The notes under the pieces: generated by a model | What the model saw: only the letters and a program-made list of their open reading frames with translations | Told to the model about the DNA's origin: nothing | Database searches by the model: none | In this document: piece after piece, positions 18,701 through 25,891 of the stretch | Layout of the letters: every line of letters begins with the position of its first letter | Numbering within the stretch: the first letter of the stretch is position 1 | Translations under genes and position numbers: made by a program | Assembly (NCBI GenBank): GCA_035652095.1 | Contig: DASREM010000028.1 | Coordinates: 248,001 to 312,000, forward strand | Length of the DNA: 64,000 nt | From: DASREM01 sp035652095 | GTDB taxonomy: Bacteria; Acidobacteriota; Terriglobia; Terriglobales; Acidobacteriaceae | Reading direction: 5' to 3'

Positions 18701-18756
18701 GCACATGCCAGCTTGGGGGAAAGACACAGCCTGAGACGGGGCTGGTTGGGCGTCAT
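15745..18756 (-). CDS. SBBP-repeat beta-propeller protein with Ig-like repeats
   Basis: A 1003-residue exported protein. After a membrane or signal segment (LACAVAVIAALVIGV) there is a conserved N-terminal domain starting LAFEPNLGQTDPEVKYMARG. Seven SBBP repeats follow, each with a Y(L/I)GG strand and a DSSGNAYVTG turn, which would close a seven-bladed propeller. Two Ig-like repeats (LSPASVTAGTSATSTVTV and its copy) come next. The C-terminus has a hydrophobic segment ending LLLLAACGSS, ten consecutive glycines and a partial Ig strand. GAGGAGG precedes the ATG at 18756; a longer frame to 18879 exists but lacks such a site. Likely surface-exposed; ligand unknown. Confidence 0.88.
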   Translation of the reverse strand: MTPNQPRLRLCLSPKLACAVAVIAALVIGVQKYSNHNDSRTPIATHPSTPPRDVMENRRRVLTEYGKLPLAFEPNLGQTDPEVKYMARGNGYVLFLTARDAVVSFSKPGSHGRPAVSVALRMGLADAGTTKNIMASDPQAGVSNYYLGKDPSKWRTNVPQFGRVNYEGAYPGVDLAFHGAQRQVEFDFVVKPHADASQIALQFSGSRRLRTDQNGDLILFSDAGEVRLHRPVAYQESASGRRAVDARFVLAGGKVRFALGPYDKSQELVIDPTVSYATYIGGTGEDQATSVAVDSSGNAYITGEAGDATFPHSAGTFAGGGHDAYVFKLNASGTAQLYSTLFGGSGDESGNGIAIDSSGNAYVTGGTGSADFPVTAGVFQSTLNGPLNAFVAKLNSSGAISYATYLGGSSNDAGVGITIDSSFNTYVTGEADSSDFPTLNAFQSVFGGNADAFVTELNPTATALVYSTYLGGSGVDNATGIALSGGKVYITGNTIPSGATAFPTTAGVFQTTAGGGTDAFVCKVDTTQTGNASLSYSTLLGGSGDENAYAIAVDGSGNAHVTGSTTSGDFPTASASQGSLSGTQDAFVTKFDATASSLSFSTYLGGTNSEIGVGIALDGSNNIYVTGQTGSTDFPTVNPTQAATGGGANDAFVSEFVGSTMTFSTYLGGSGQEDVTSTGVSGAIVVDASNNIYVVGDTSSADFPASSGAFQTAFGGGVADAFVAKFAPSAGTPDFSVSATALSPASVTAGTSATSTVTVTGLFGFSGTVALSCSNITPTGPTCSFNPTSVAGSGISTLTVSTTGVAAGSYTFTVTGTSGALAHSTTVTLTVTAGADFTLSATALSPASITAGSSASSTVTIAATGGFAGPVALSCSSITPTVSSPPSCSFNPGSVNGSGTSTLTVSTTSSTPRAGLRQSLPFYVAWLPVCGVALLGTWRKKAFTILLGVLALSGLLLLAACGSSGSGGGGGGGGGGNGTTYTITVTGTSGSLSHSQALTLTVK

Positions 18757-18978
18757 GAAACCTCCTCGGTGTTCGCTCCTGGTTCGCCTGTAGACTTCTC
18801 TTCTGACGGAAAATGGCGTGCGCTGCTCTTGGTTCAAGATAGTGTGGGGAGTATGGTCTGGATTCTTGGGGGTTGTCAACGCACAGTGAGGTACCTGGCG
18901 GGGTCCTTCCTAAAGCAGAGTTGAGAACTGCAACGCTGCGGCTTGGATCGGTTTCTCTATGTTAAATTGGATGTGCGT

Positions 18979-19054
18979 GGGCGCGTAGCTCAGTTGGTAG
19001 AGCAATGCCCTTTTAAGGCATGGGTCGAAGGTTCGAGTCCTTCCGCGCTCACCA
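18979..19054 (+). tRNA. tRNA-Lys (anticodon UUU)
   Basis: A complete cloverleaf: the 7-bp acceptor stem pairs GGGCGCG with CGCGCTC (one G-U), the D arm contains GCTCAGTTGGTAGAGC, the anticodon stem ATGCC/GGCAT has loop CTTTTAA with anticodon TTT, and the T arm is GAAGG-TTCGAGT-CCTTC. Discriminator A and an encoded CCA end the gene. No integrase or attachment-site duplication is visible nearby. Confidence 0.97.
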
Positions 19055-19267
19055 CCCTGCTGAAGAAATTCAAATCTCCCTCGTCCGTCCCTCATGGTCT
19101 CTCGTTAACTTTCTTCCCCGCGTTTGCCTATCCACCTAAACGGTGTCGTCTTTTCCTCTCCGTTTGCGATATCTCCAGTACAGAGGATTTCGGATTGGCT
19201 CAGCCGACGCTCCCTCGTCTCGTGTCCGCCGTTTTTCCTTTATTTCATGATTTGTGAGGAGACTTCG

Positions 19268-19837
19268 ATGAAGAAATTCGCGACGGGATACCGGTACGCC
19301 ATGATGGCCCTGCTTGTGATCAGCGTCTGTCCGTGGCGCGCCGCTGCGCAAGACCACTCGCACCCGCAACAAAAAGACCAGAGCCAGGCGGGAGCCCTGA
19401 TCAAGATCGTTCGTGACGCGACCGAGCGCTTTAAGGATGTCTCGGTAGCCGAGTCGGAGGGCTATGCCCTGCAATTCGGATGCGTGAGCGGCCCCGATCA
19501 GGGCGCCATGGGCCTTCATTATGTGAACGGCGAACTGGTGAACAAAGGAGTAATCGATGCCACGCGCCCGCAGGTCGTCATATATGAGCCGATGCCGGAT
19601 GGCCACCTGCGGCTGACGGGCGCCGATTACCTGGTGTTCGCCGACTCCTGGAACGCGAAGCACTCGGCCCCGCCGGAATTGATGGGACAACTGTTCCATC
19701 TCTTCGAGGCGCCGAACCGCTTCGGCCTGCCCGCGTTCTACACGTTGCATGTCTGGGCATGGAAGCAGAATCCAAACGGAGCCTTCGTGAACTGGCATCC
19801 CAATGTGTCATGCCAGTCCTTCATACAAAACCAATAA
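19268..19837 (+). CDS. Secreted conserved protein with GAMGxHYVN motif
   Basis: A 189-residue exported protein (signal peptide to about residue 25, CPWRAAAQDHSHPQ). The mature part carries the conserved words FGCVSGPDQGAMGLHYVN, QVVIYEPMPDGHLRLTG, YTLHVWAWKQNPNGAFVNW and a C-terminal HPNVSC. I know these from a widespread uncharacterised exported family. Two cysteines (in FGCV and NVSC) could pair. The start is set by GAGGAGA seven bases upstream. Function unknown. Confidence 0.78.
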   Translation: MKKFATGYRYAMMALLVISVCPWRAAAQDHSHPQQKDQSQAGALIKIVRDATERFKDVSVAESEGYALQFGCVSGPDQGAMGLHYVNGELVNKGVIDATRPQVVIYEPMPDGHLRLTGADYLVFADSWNAKHSAPPELMGQLFHLFEAPNRFGLPAFYTLHVWAWKQNPNGAFVNWHPNVSCQSFIQNQ

Positions 19838-19858
19838 GCCGGATGTTCTACGGGGGGG

Positions 19859-19896
19859 ACAGCCCTTTCGCTCATTCGAGGGCGGAAGGGCTGTTT
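19859..19896 (+). terminator. Probable intrinsic terminator
   Basis: Outer arms ACAGCCCTT and AAGGGCTGT pair perfectly, and an inner CGCTC/GAGGGCG pairing extends the stem with a bulge. Only three Ts follow, so termination may be incomplete. It begins 21 bp after the stop at 19837. Confidence 0.55.
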
Positions 19897-20008
19897 CGCG
19901 TGCGGAGCGATCAGAACCCTGCCGATATTCGCGTTGCTTTGGATTCTGTGTGCCGGATCACAGTACAAACATGATTGGAGGCCGTTCCGGCCGGTCGCGA
20001 CTGACTGC

Positions 20009-20356
20009 TCAATTCCGCTCCGAAGCTACCGGTTCCGTGATTGTGGCCCCGGGCGAACAGCTCAGAGCAGCCTGATCTGCATTCTCCAGAAATTCGATTC
20101 CGTACAAATACAGAGCACGATGGCGGACGATGCCCGTTCGGCGAGCCGACTCGTTGCATCGTGGCCTGACAAATTCCACTTCGATTTGAGATTCCAGTGG
20201 CAGGTTCGCAGCCGTAAACAAGCACATGCCGACGTCGCTCAGATTCATGCCGATCGCCTCCACGTGTGTAATTCCGGTAAACACCCGCACATGGGTGTTT
20301 ACCAATTGGCGTGACCGCCGGCGCCTTTCTGTTTTGAAGCCTCGTTTGAAAAGCAT
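20009..20356 (-). CDS. PilZ-domain protein
   Basis: A 115-residue single-domain protein. The N-terminal RRRRSR-type motif and the later NLSDVGMC sequence (variant of the D/NxSxxG box) are the c-di-GMP contacts of PilZ domains; the beta-barrel continues through IEVEFVRP and GIVRHRALYLYGIEF. It probably acts as a c-di-GMP effector, in keeping with the HD-GYP/GGDEF enzyme and second PilZ protein elsewhere in the window. The partner is unknown. Confidence 0.8.
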   Translation of the reverse strand: MLFKRGFKTERRRRSRQLVNTHVRVFTGITHVEAIGMNLSDVGMCLFTAANLPLESQIEVEFVRPRCNESARRTGIVRHRALYLYGIEFLENADQAALSCSPGATITEPVASERN

Positions 20357-20519
20357 CGCGAAATCCCGAACGACAAGATAACGCGACCCATCAGGGAGAA
20401 CGAAGATTACCTTCGTACCTGGCGTGTATTGGAATGACTACGGCTGGGAGCAGAGTCTTGCTGAACGCTGTCGGCTGGCGAATCGCTGCCTATGGTGCCA
20501 GATGTACCCGCGCGAGCCC

Positions 20520-21251
20520 CTAGACGATCTGGGTCAGAACCGTCACACAAAGAAATCCCAGCATAAGTCCCAGCGATGGCGACTTGGCTTCAGGCTGCTG
20601 ACGGCTTTCGGGAATGAGTTGATCCGATGCAATGAAAATCATGGCGCCTGCGGCCATGGCGAGGGCAAAGGGCACGATTGGCCCGATCAGCGCCACCAGC
20701 CAGACGCCCAATGCCGCGGCCATCGGCTCACCCAGGCCGGACGCGGTCGCTCCCAGGAATGCCTTCCAGCGCGCCAGCCCTGCGCTGCGCAGTGGCATGG
20801 CCACTGCAAGCCCTTCGGGAATGTTCTGGATCGCAATGGATGCCGCAACCAACATGCCGATCTTGGCGCCGCCTCCGGCAAACGCCACTCCGATGGCGAG
20901 TCCCTCCGGGATGTGATGCAGCGAGAGCGCAGCGGCCAGAAGCAGGCCAAGGCTTTTTTCGTGCCCGTTCAGGTCGGGTGCAAAGTGCGGCTCCAGGTGC
21001 GGTACGGTTCGTTCCAGCACGTACACCAGCAGGACCCCGGTGGACAGTCCCAGCGAAACCTGTAGCAGTCCATCCCGTTGCAGGGCGGGCCACAATAGGC
21101 TCATCGAGCCGGTCGCGAGCATGACTCCCGCTGAAAAACCGAGCAGCGTGTCATACACAGCCCTGCTCACCTTCGGTACCAGGCAAATCAGCAAACCCCC
21201 AAGCCCGGTTGCCAGTCCTGCCAGCGTACCGGCCAGGAGCGCATTACGCAT
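20520..21251 (-). CDS. ZIP-family metal transporter
   Basis: A 243-residue inner-membrane protein with about eight helices. The fourth and fifth helices carry the ZIP metal-site motifs HHIPEGLAIG and NIPEGLAVA; the bulky histidine-rich loop is short (PHLEPHFAPDLNGHEK). It resembles GufA/ZupT-type transporters for zinc and other divalent cations. The ATG at 21251 has GAGG upstream; a TTG at 21257 is possible. A GTGA-N6-TCAC site lies about 50 bp upstream. Confidence 0.9.
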   Translation of the reverse strand: MRNALLAGTLAGLATGLGGLLICLVPKVSRAVYDTLLGFSAGVMLATGSMSLLWPALQRDGLLQVSLGLSTGVLLVYVLERTVPHLEPHFAPDLNGHEKSLGLLLAAALSLHHIPEGLAIGVAFAGGGAKIGMLVAASIAIQNIPEGLAVAMPLRSAGLARWKAFLGATASGLGEPMAAALGVWLVALIGPIVPFALAMAAGAMIFIASDQLIPESRQQPEAKSPSLGLMLGFLCVTVLTQIV

Positions 21252-21298
21252 GACCAACCTCGACCTTCAAGGATTCGCCTGGTCGGCTCCTGATCGCG

Positions 21299-21312
21299 GT
21301 GACCTATGTCAC
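21299..21312. promoter_or_regulatory. CRP/FNR-like palindrome GTGA-N6-TCAC
   Basis: GTGACCTATGTCAC, matching the core of the CRP/FNR-family consensus TGTGA-N6-TCACA on its right side (TCACA). About 48 bp upstream of the ZIP gene start. The regulator is not encoded in this window. Confidence 0.45.
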
Positions 21313-21425
21313 AGAGTCAAGGACGCTTCGACACCGCCCAAACAGGCCGGTTCTTGGTTTGATTTTCGATAGAACAGATCTTTCATTTGTACTGGGCGGC
21401 ATCACATTACTTTTCTTTAACCGGC

Positions 21426-21439
21426 GTGACTTCTATCAC
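21426..21439. promoter_or_regulatory. CRP/FNR-like palindrome GTGA-N6-TCAC
   Basis: GTGACTTCTATCAC, the second perfect GTGA-N6-TCAC in the same divergent region, 127 bp from the first. Confidence 0.42.
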
Positions 21440-21608
21440 TCTCATCCTGCGACTCGATCCATCGTTCTTACCTTCCGTCCCATCCTGTTCACGTATCGTC
21501 GGGCTGAGCGTCTAAGCGGCAGGACCGCTCACGGCGGTTGAGAAGTCTTATCCATCGCGGCGCTGAAACGCCGTCCAAACACGGAGGCCACATACGCTTC
21601 GGCATTTC

Positions 21609-22742
21609 GTGGTTTGCGCTCTAGCCATTCTTTTCATGCCCGCGCTGTACGCCCAGACGCCGGCAGCACTCTCCATTCCGCCCGATTCGCCGCGTTGGGA
21701 TTTCCAGGGACAAGCGAATACGGCTGAATATCTGGGTCGCAAATGCGTCCTGCTCGATGGCGGCGCCGCAATCCTCAAGGATTTCGAAATGCGCGATGGC
21801 ATCATTGATGCCGATGTCGCAACCGGGGCCAAGCGCGGCTTTGTCGGCTTCGACTTCCGCATTGCCAACGATGGCGCCAACTACGAGGAAGTCTATCTCC
21901 GCCAGCACAAGTCCGGACTTCCCGATGCCATGCAATACACACCGGTTCTCAATACCGGGCGCAACTGGCAAATCTACAATGGGCCGGGTTTCACCGGCGC
22001 GGTGGATATTCCAAAGGAAGAGTGGTTCCACTTGCGGCTTGAGGTTGCAGGCGCTCAGGCCAGGCTGTACGTCAAGGATATGGAAAAACCTGCGCTGGTC
22101 ATGAGTGATCTCAAAAGCGGTGTTCAGAAAGGGCAGATTGCCCTCTACGACCTGACGGGCGCGACGTGCTTCTCCAATGTCGAAGTGCGTACGACGCCGG
22201 ATGTCCCATGGGAGCGGCAGTTACCGCCGATGCCGGCCGGCACTCTGACCAAGTGGAGCATCTCGCCTTCATACGATGCTCTTCAACGCAACCTCGAGCG
22301 CCCGCTCTCCCCAGCGGAAAGCAGTGCAATACCCTGGCAGGACGTGGAGGCCGAGCCGCCCGGCTTTGTGGTTCTGTACCGTTATCGCGAAGCTCCGCAC
22401 CCGAAAGTGTCCTTTGCCAACGATTTCTCCAAACGCCTGGAGCCGCAACCCGGGATGAAAGTCCTCTATGCGCGGACCACCATCGTTTCGGACCGCGACC
22501 AGGTGAAAAAGCTTTCGATCGGTTACAGCGATGATGCCACCGTGTTCCTGAATGGCAGGATTCTGTTCCGCGGCCGAAGCGCCCAGAATTTTCGCGACCC
22601 AGGGTTTCTGGGCATTATGAATCCGGAAAACGACGCCATCTACGTTCCACTGAGGAAGGGAGATAACGAACTGATGCTCGCCATCAGTGAACTCGGTGGA
22701 GGATGGGGGTTCATTTGTCGCCTGGCAGATCTGGAACCATGA
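21609..22742 (+). CDS. Exported LamG/DUF1080-like protein
   Basis: About 377 residues from the first canonical codon (GTG). The N-terminal half resembles a concanavalin-like sugar-binding fold (DFEMRDGIIDADVATG, GFVGFDFRIANDGANYEEVYLRQ, ARLYVKDMEKPAL); the C-terminal half (KKLSIGYSDDATVFLNGRILF) looks like a second jelly-roll. The GTG gives only a stub of a signal peptide and has no ribosome-binding site. An in-frame ACG at 21594 has GGAGG six bases upstream and would give MLRHFVVCALAILFMPALYAQ, a textbook signal peptide. The real start is therefore probably 21594, by ACG initiation or after a start-codon mutation. Ligand unknown. Confidence 0.75.
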   Translation: MVCALAILFMPALYAQTPAALSIPPDSPRWDFQGQANTAEYLGRKCVLLDGGAAILKDFEMRDGIIDADVATGAKRGFVGFDFRIANDGANYEEVYLRQHKSGLPDAMQYTPVLNTGRNWQIYNGPGFTGAVDIPKEEWFHLRLEVAGAQARLYVKDMEKPALVMSDLKSGVQKGQIALYDLTGATCFSNVEVRTTPDVPWERQLPPMPAGTLTKWSISPSYDALQRNLERPLSPAESSAIPWQDVEAEPPGFVVLYRYREAPHPKVSFANDFSKRLEPQPGMKVLYARTTIVSDRDQVKKLSIGYSDDATVFLNGRILFRGRSAQNFRDPGFLGIMNPENDAIYVPLRKGDNELMLAISELGGGWGFICRLADLEP

Positions 22743-22917
22743 CCCGTTCGCCATTCAGTAAGTACTGAAGTCACCCCTTCCTACCTGAACGCTCTCACTT
22801 GCGCTTGTAATTCAGCCGAAAGCACAAGTGAGTAGTGTCTGCCACTATGCCAGTGCCGCACCTCTACCGGGGTCTGTCTTCCAACGCCTTCCTTTGCTCG
22901 AATATGAGGATGCCTGC

Positions 22918-25833
22918 GTGACCTGGAACTTGCCGCGACCTCGATCCCGGGACAGTGCTAGACACGGATTCAACTCACGCATTCCCATTCTCAAACAATT
23001 GGCGCTGGCTGTCGCATTCGCGTTGGCCTTTCAACTGGTTGACGTCGCGACTGCAGGGGCGCAGAAGTCTGCGGCGGCTCCCGCATTCTATCTGCCGCTC
23101 GGCCTTGCTATCGCCCTGGTGCTCTGGGGCGGCCCGCTGTATTGGCCGCTCGTGCTGCTCTGTGAACTGATTGGCGCGGTGGTGAGCTATCATCGCCCGC
23201 TCTTCTCCTGGTGTGGCATCCCCGGCGTGATCGGCGTTTATATCTTCTACGCTGCCGGACTCTATGTGGTCCGGCGCTGGTGGAAGCTTGATGCCAGCTT
23301 AAGCACGGTCGCCGACGTCGGTCGCATGTCTGTGACCTTCCTCATCTGCGCCATTCCCACGGCAATCATCGGAGGATTGACCTTTCTCGGAGACGGTCTG
23401 ATTGACAGGTCGGCTTTCGCAAGCACCATCATCAATTGGTGGGAAAGCGACGCGATCGCGATCCTTACGTTCGCTCCCGTTTTGCTGCTGTTCGTTGCGC
23501 CTTGGCTGACTTCATGGATGTGGCACGGCGTCCGGCTAAGAACACTTCTCCACGCCATCAGGGTTAGACCGCTCCGTCTCCGGGAAAACACCGAAGTCAT
23601 TGCTCAAGCCCTCTCTGTCGCGGCTTCGCTCTGGCTGGTCTTTCGCTGTGCAGCGGCCATTCCTTACCAGCCTCTTTACACACTATTTATTCCCGTGATC
23701 TGGATTTCGATTCGGCATGGGCTGCGAGGCGCCAGCCTTGCTACCTTCGCGATCAACTGCGGCGCCATGTTCATCGCCGATGCTCAACACTCTGCTCCGG
23801 ACGGCTTACCCAGGCTTCAACTCGCCATGCTGATGCTTGCCCTCACCGGACTGTGTGTGGGCGCCGTGGTTACCGAGCGTAAACGCGTCGAGAGGGCACT
23901 GGAACGCAGTGAATTCAGTCTCAGCCGCGCCCAGTCGGTGGCCAAGGTTGGCAGCTGGAATATGGACATCCGAAGCGGTGAGATTGTCTGCTCGGAGGAG
24001 ACTTATCGCATTTTTGAATTAACCGTTGGAACGCCACTGTCTCTCGGCGGCCTTAAGGAGATGTTCCATCCCGAGGATCGCGCCTCCTTTGACAACTCGT
24101 GGCAAGCCGCCCTAGCCTGTGGAAAATACGATGTCGAGTACCGGATCCAGAGACATGGAGCAACCAAGTGGCTCCGCGCGCGGGCTGAAATTGAACGCAG
24201 CCCGAGCGGACAGCCGCTGTTTGCGATTGGCACCGTCCAGGACATAACAGAACGCAAACAGGCAGAGGAGGCCTTGCGGCAGGCGGAAGAGAAATATCGC
24301 GGTATGTTCGAGGATGCGGCGGTCGGCATGTATGAGTGCGATCCCGCTGGGCGGTTGCTTACAGCCAATCGCGCCCTGGCAAAGATGTTCGGATACTCTT
24401 CTCCGCAGGACATGCTTGCCCAGACCAGGGAAATGCCGGGTAAGTTCAGCGGCGAGCAGGACCTGCGCGCGGAGTTCACCCGGTTGCTGGCGGAAAGTGG
24501 CATGGTTCGCGATTTCGAGTACCAGGTGCGGCGCGCCGATGGCGTCGAAATGTGGCTGCTCGAGAACGCGCGCGCAGTTCGCGGGCGCGACGGGAACACG
24601 TTATTCATTGAAGGCGCAGTCCACGATATTTCGCAACGCAAGACCCTCGAGGCACAACTGCGGCAGGCTCAGAAAATGGAAGCCGTCGGCCGCCTGGCGG
24701 GCGGAGTTGCCCACGACTTCAACAATGCCCTCGGCGTCATGATGGGATATTGTGAGCTGATTCAACTTGGCTTTCCGCCCGATGATCCGATCCAATCGAG
24801 GCTGGATGAAATCCTGAAAGCTGCGCATCGTGCAGCGTCGCTTACCCGCCAGTTGCTGGCCTTCAGCCGCAAGCAGTCGATTCAACCGGTGATTCTCGAT
24901 CTCAACCTGATCGTCACCGAAACCGAAAAGATGTTGCGGCGCCTTATCGGTGAAAATATTGAGTTGAGCGTAATTCGTGCGCCTGGCCTGAAAGCAGTGC
25001 GCGCCGACAAAGGGCAAGTCGAACAGATCCTGATGAACCTGCTGGTGAATGCCCGCGATGCGATGCCGCGCGGAGGAAGGATCGTCATTGAAACCAGGAA
25101 CGTTGAATTCACCGAACGTAGTTCGCGCCACGTGTTCCTCAAGCCCGGTCGTTACGTGATGCTCCGCGTAACCGATAACGGAAGCGGCATGAGTAAAGAA
25201 GTGTTGGCCCACATCTTCGAGCCCTTCTTCACCACCAAAGACGCGGAAAAAGGCACTGGGCTGGGTTTATCCACCGTGTACGGAATTGTGAAACAAAGCG
25301 ACGGATATCTGCTCGTGGACAGCGAGGTGGGCGTGGGCACTACGTTCCGGGTTTACCTGCCGCTGGTGGAAGGGACGCCGGAGCCGGCTGCGACCGCGGT
25401 CGCAGCCCCCAGAACTCCGAGCGGAACCGAAACGATTCTGCTGGTCGAGGATGAGGACTCGCTGCGTACTCTCGCGCAAGGATGCTTGCGCGGCCGCGGG
25501 TACAGCATTCTGGCCGCCCACGATGGCGAGGAAGCTCTCCAGATTGCGCAGCAGCACCAGGGGCCGATTCACCTCCTGCTCACCGATGTCATCATGCCCG
25601 GGATCAGTGGACGTGAACTGGCCGACAGTCTTAAGACATCGCGTGCCGATCTGAAGGTGCTCTATATATCCGGCTACACCCATGACCTGGTCACGCAGCA
25701 GGGAATTCTTGGGACCGGCTGCGAGCTGCTGCAAAAGCCCTTCAGCATTAATACGCTGCTGGTTCGGGTTCGCGAGATCTTGGATAGCCCGGCTCCGCGT
25801 TCGGAGACCGTGCATGCGGTTCTATCGGACTGA
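22918..25833 (+). CDS. Hybrid histidine kinase: MASE1-PAS-PAS-HisKA-HATPase-REC
   Basis: A 971-residue membrane sensor. Residues about 20-315 form a MASE1-like set of eight or so helices; two PAS domains follow (about 335-460 with GSWNMDIRSGEIV, and 465-580 with GMYECDPAGRLL). The kinase core has the phosphoacceptor in GGVAHDFNN (H about 598), N-box MNLLVNARDAM and G-box GTGLGLSTVYG. A C-terminal receiver has aspartate in LLTDVIMPG (D about 890). No DNA-binding output is present, so signals pass inward from the receiver or to another partner. The GTG at 22918 has GAGGA seven bases upstream; the frame extends to another GTG at 22828. Confidence 0.93.
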   Translation: MTWNLPRPRSRDSARHGFNSRIPILKQLALAVAFALAFQLVDVATAGAQKSAAAPAFYLPLGLAIALVLWGGPLYWPLVLLCELIGAVVSYHRPLFSWCGIPGVIGVYIFYAAGLYVVRRWWKLDASLSTVADVGRMSVTFLICAIPTAIIGGLTFLGDGLIDRSAFASTIINWWESDAIAILTFAPVLLLFVAPWLTSWMWHGVRLRTLLHAIRVRPLRLRENTEVIAQALSVAASLWLVFRCAAAIPYQPLYTLFIPVIWISIRHGLRGASLATFAINCGAMFIADAQHSAPDGLPRLQLAMLMLALTGLCVGAVVTERKRVERALERSEFSLSRAQSVAKVGSWNMDIRSGEIVCSEETYRIFELTVGTPLSLGGLKEMFHPEDRASFDNSWQAALACGKYDVEYRIQRHGATKWLRARAEIERSPSGQPLFAIGTVQDITERKQAEEALRQAEEKYRGMFEDAAVGMYECDPAGRLLTANRALAKMFGYSSPQDMLAQTREMPGKFSGEQDLRAEFTRLLAESGMVRDFEYQVRRADGVEMWLLENARAVRGRDGNTLFIEGAVHDISQRKTLEAQLRQAQKMEAVGRLAGGVAHDFNNALGVMMGYCELIQLGFPPDDPIQSRLDEILKAAHRAASLTRQLLAFSRKQSIQPVILDLNLIVTETEKMLRRLIGENIELSVIRAPGLKAVRADKGQVEQILMNLLVNARDAMPRGGRIVIETRNVEFTERSSRHVFLKPGRYVMLRVTDNGSGMSKEVLAHIFEPFFTTKDAEKGTGLGLSTVYGIVKQSDGYLLVDSEVGVGTTFRVYLPLVEGTPEPAATAVAAPRTPSGTETILLVEDEDSLRTLAQGCLRGRGYSILAAHDGEEALQIAQQHQGPIHLLLTDVIMPGISGRELADSLKTSRADLKVLYISGYTHDLVTQQGILGTGCELLQKPFSINTLLVRVREILDSPAPRSETVHAVLSD

Positions 25834-25843
25834 CTGCTACGCG

Positions 25844-25870
25844 AAAAAAGGGGAGCCGATGAAGCTCCCC
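25844..25870 (-). terminator. Intrinsic terminator for the aldehyde dehydrogenase gene
   Basis: On the minus strand, stem GGGGAGC / GCTCCCC with a 7-base loop followed by six Ts. It lies 21 bp past the stop of the gene ending at 25892. Confidence 0.85.
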
Positions 25871-25891
25871 TGCTTGAGTCACTGCAGCGAA

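Larger units (their letters stand above)
21252..21608. other. Divergent control region with two CRP/FNR-like sites
   Basis: The 357 bp between the ZIP transporter and the LamG-like gene contain two perfect GTGA-N6-TCAC palindromes (21299-21312 and 21426-21439) and a GGAGG at 21583-21587 that serves the rightward gene. No RNA gene or small protein is apparent. Confidence 0.55.

Noticed and set aside
18979..19054. tRNA-Lys as an integration site for a mobile element
   Set aside because: No integrase, no direct repeat of the tRNA 3-prime end and no foreign gene content next to it.
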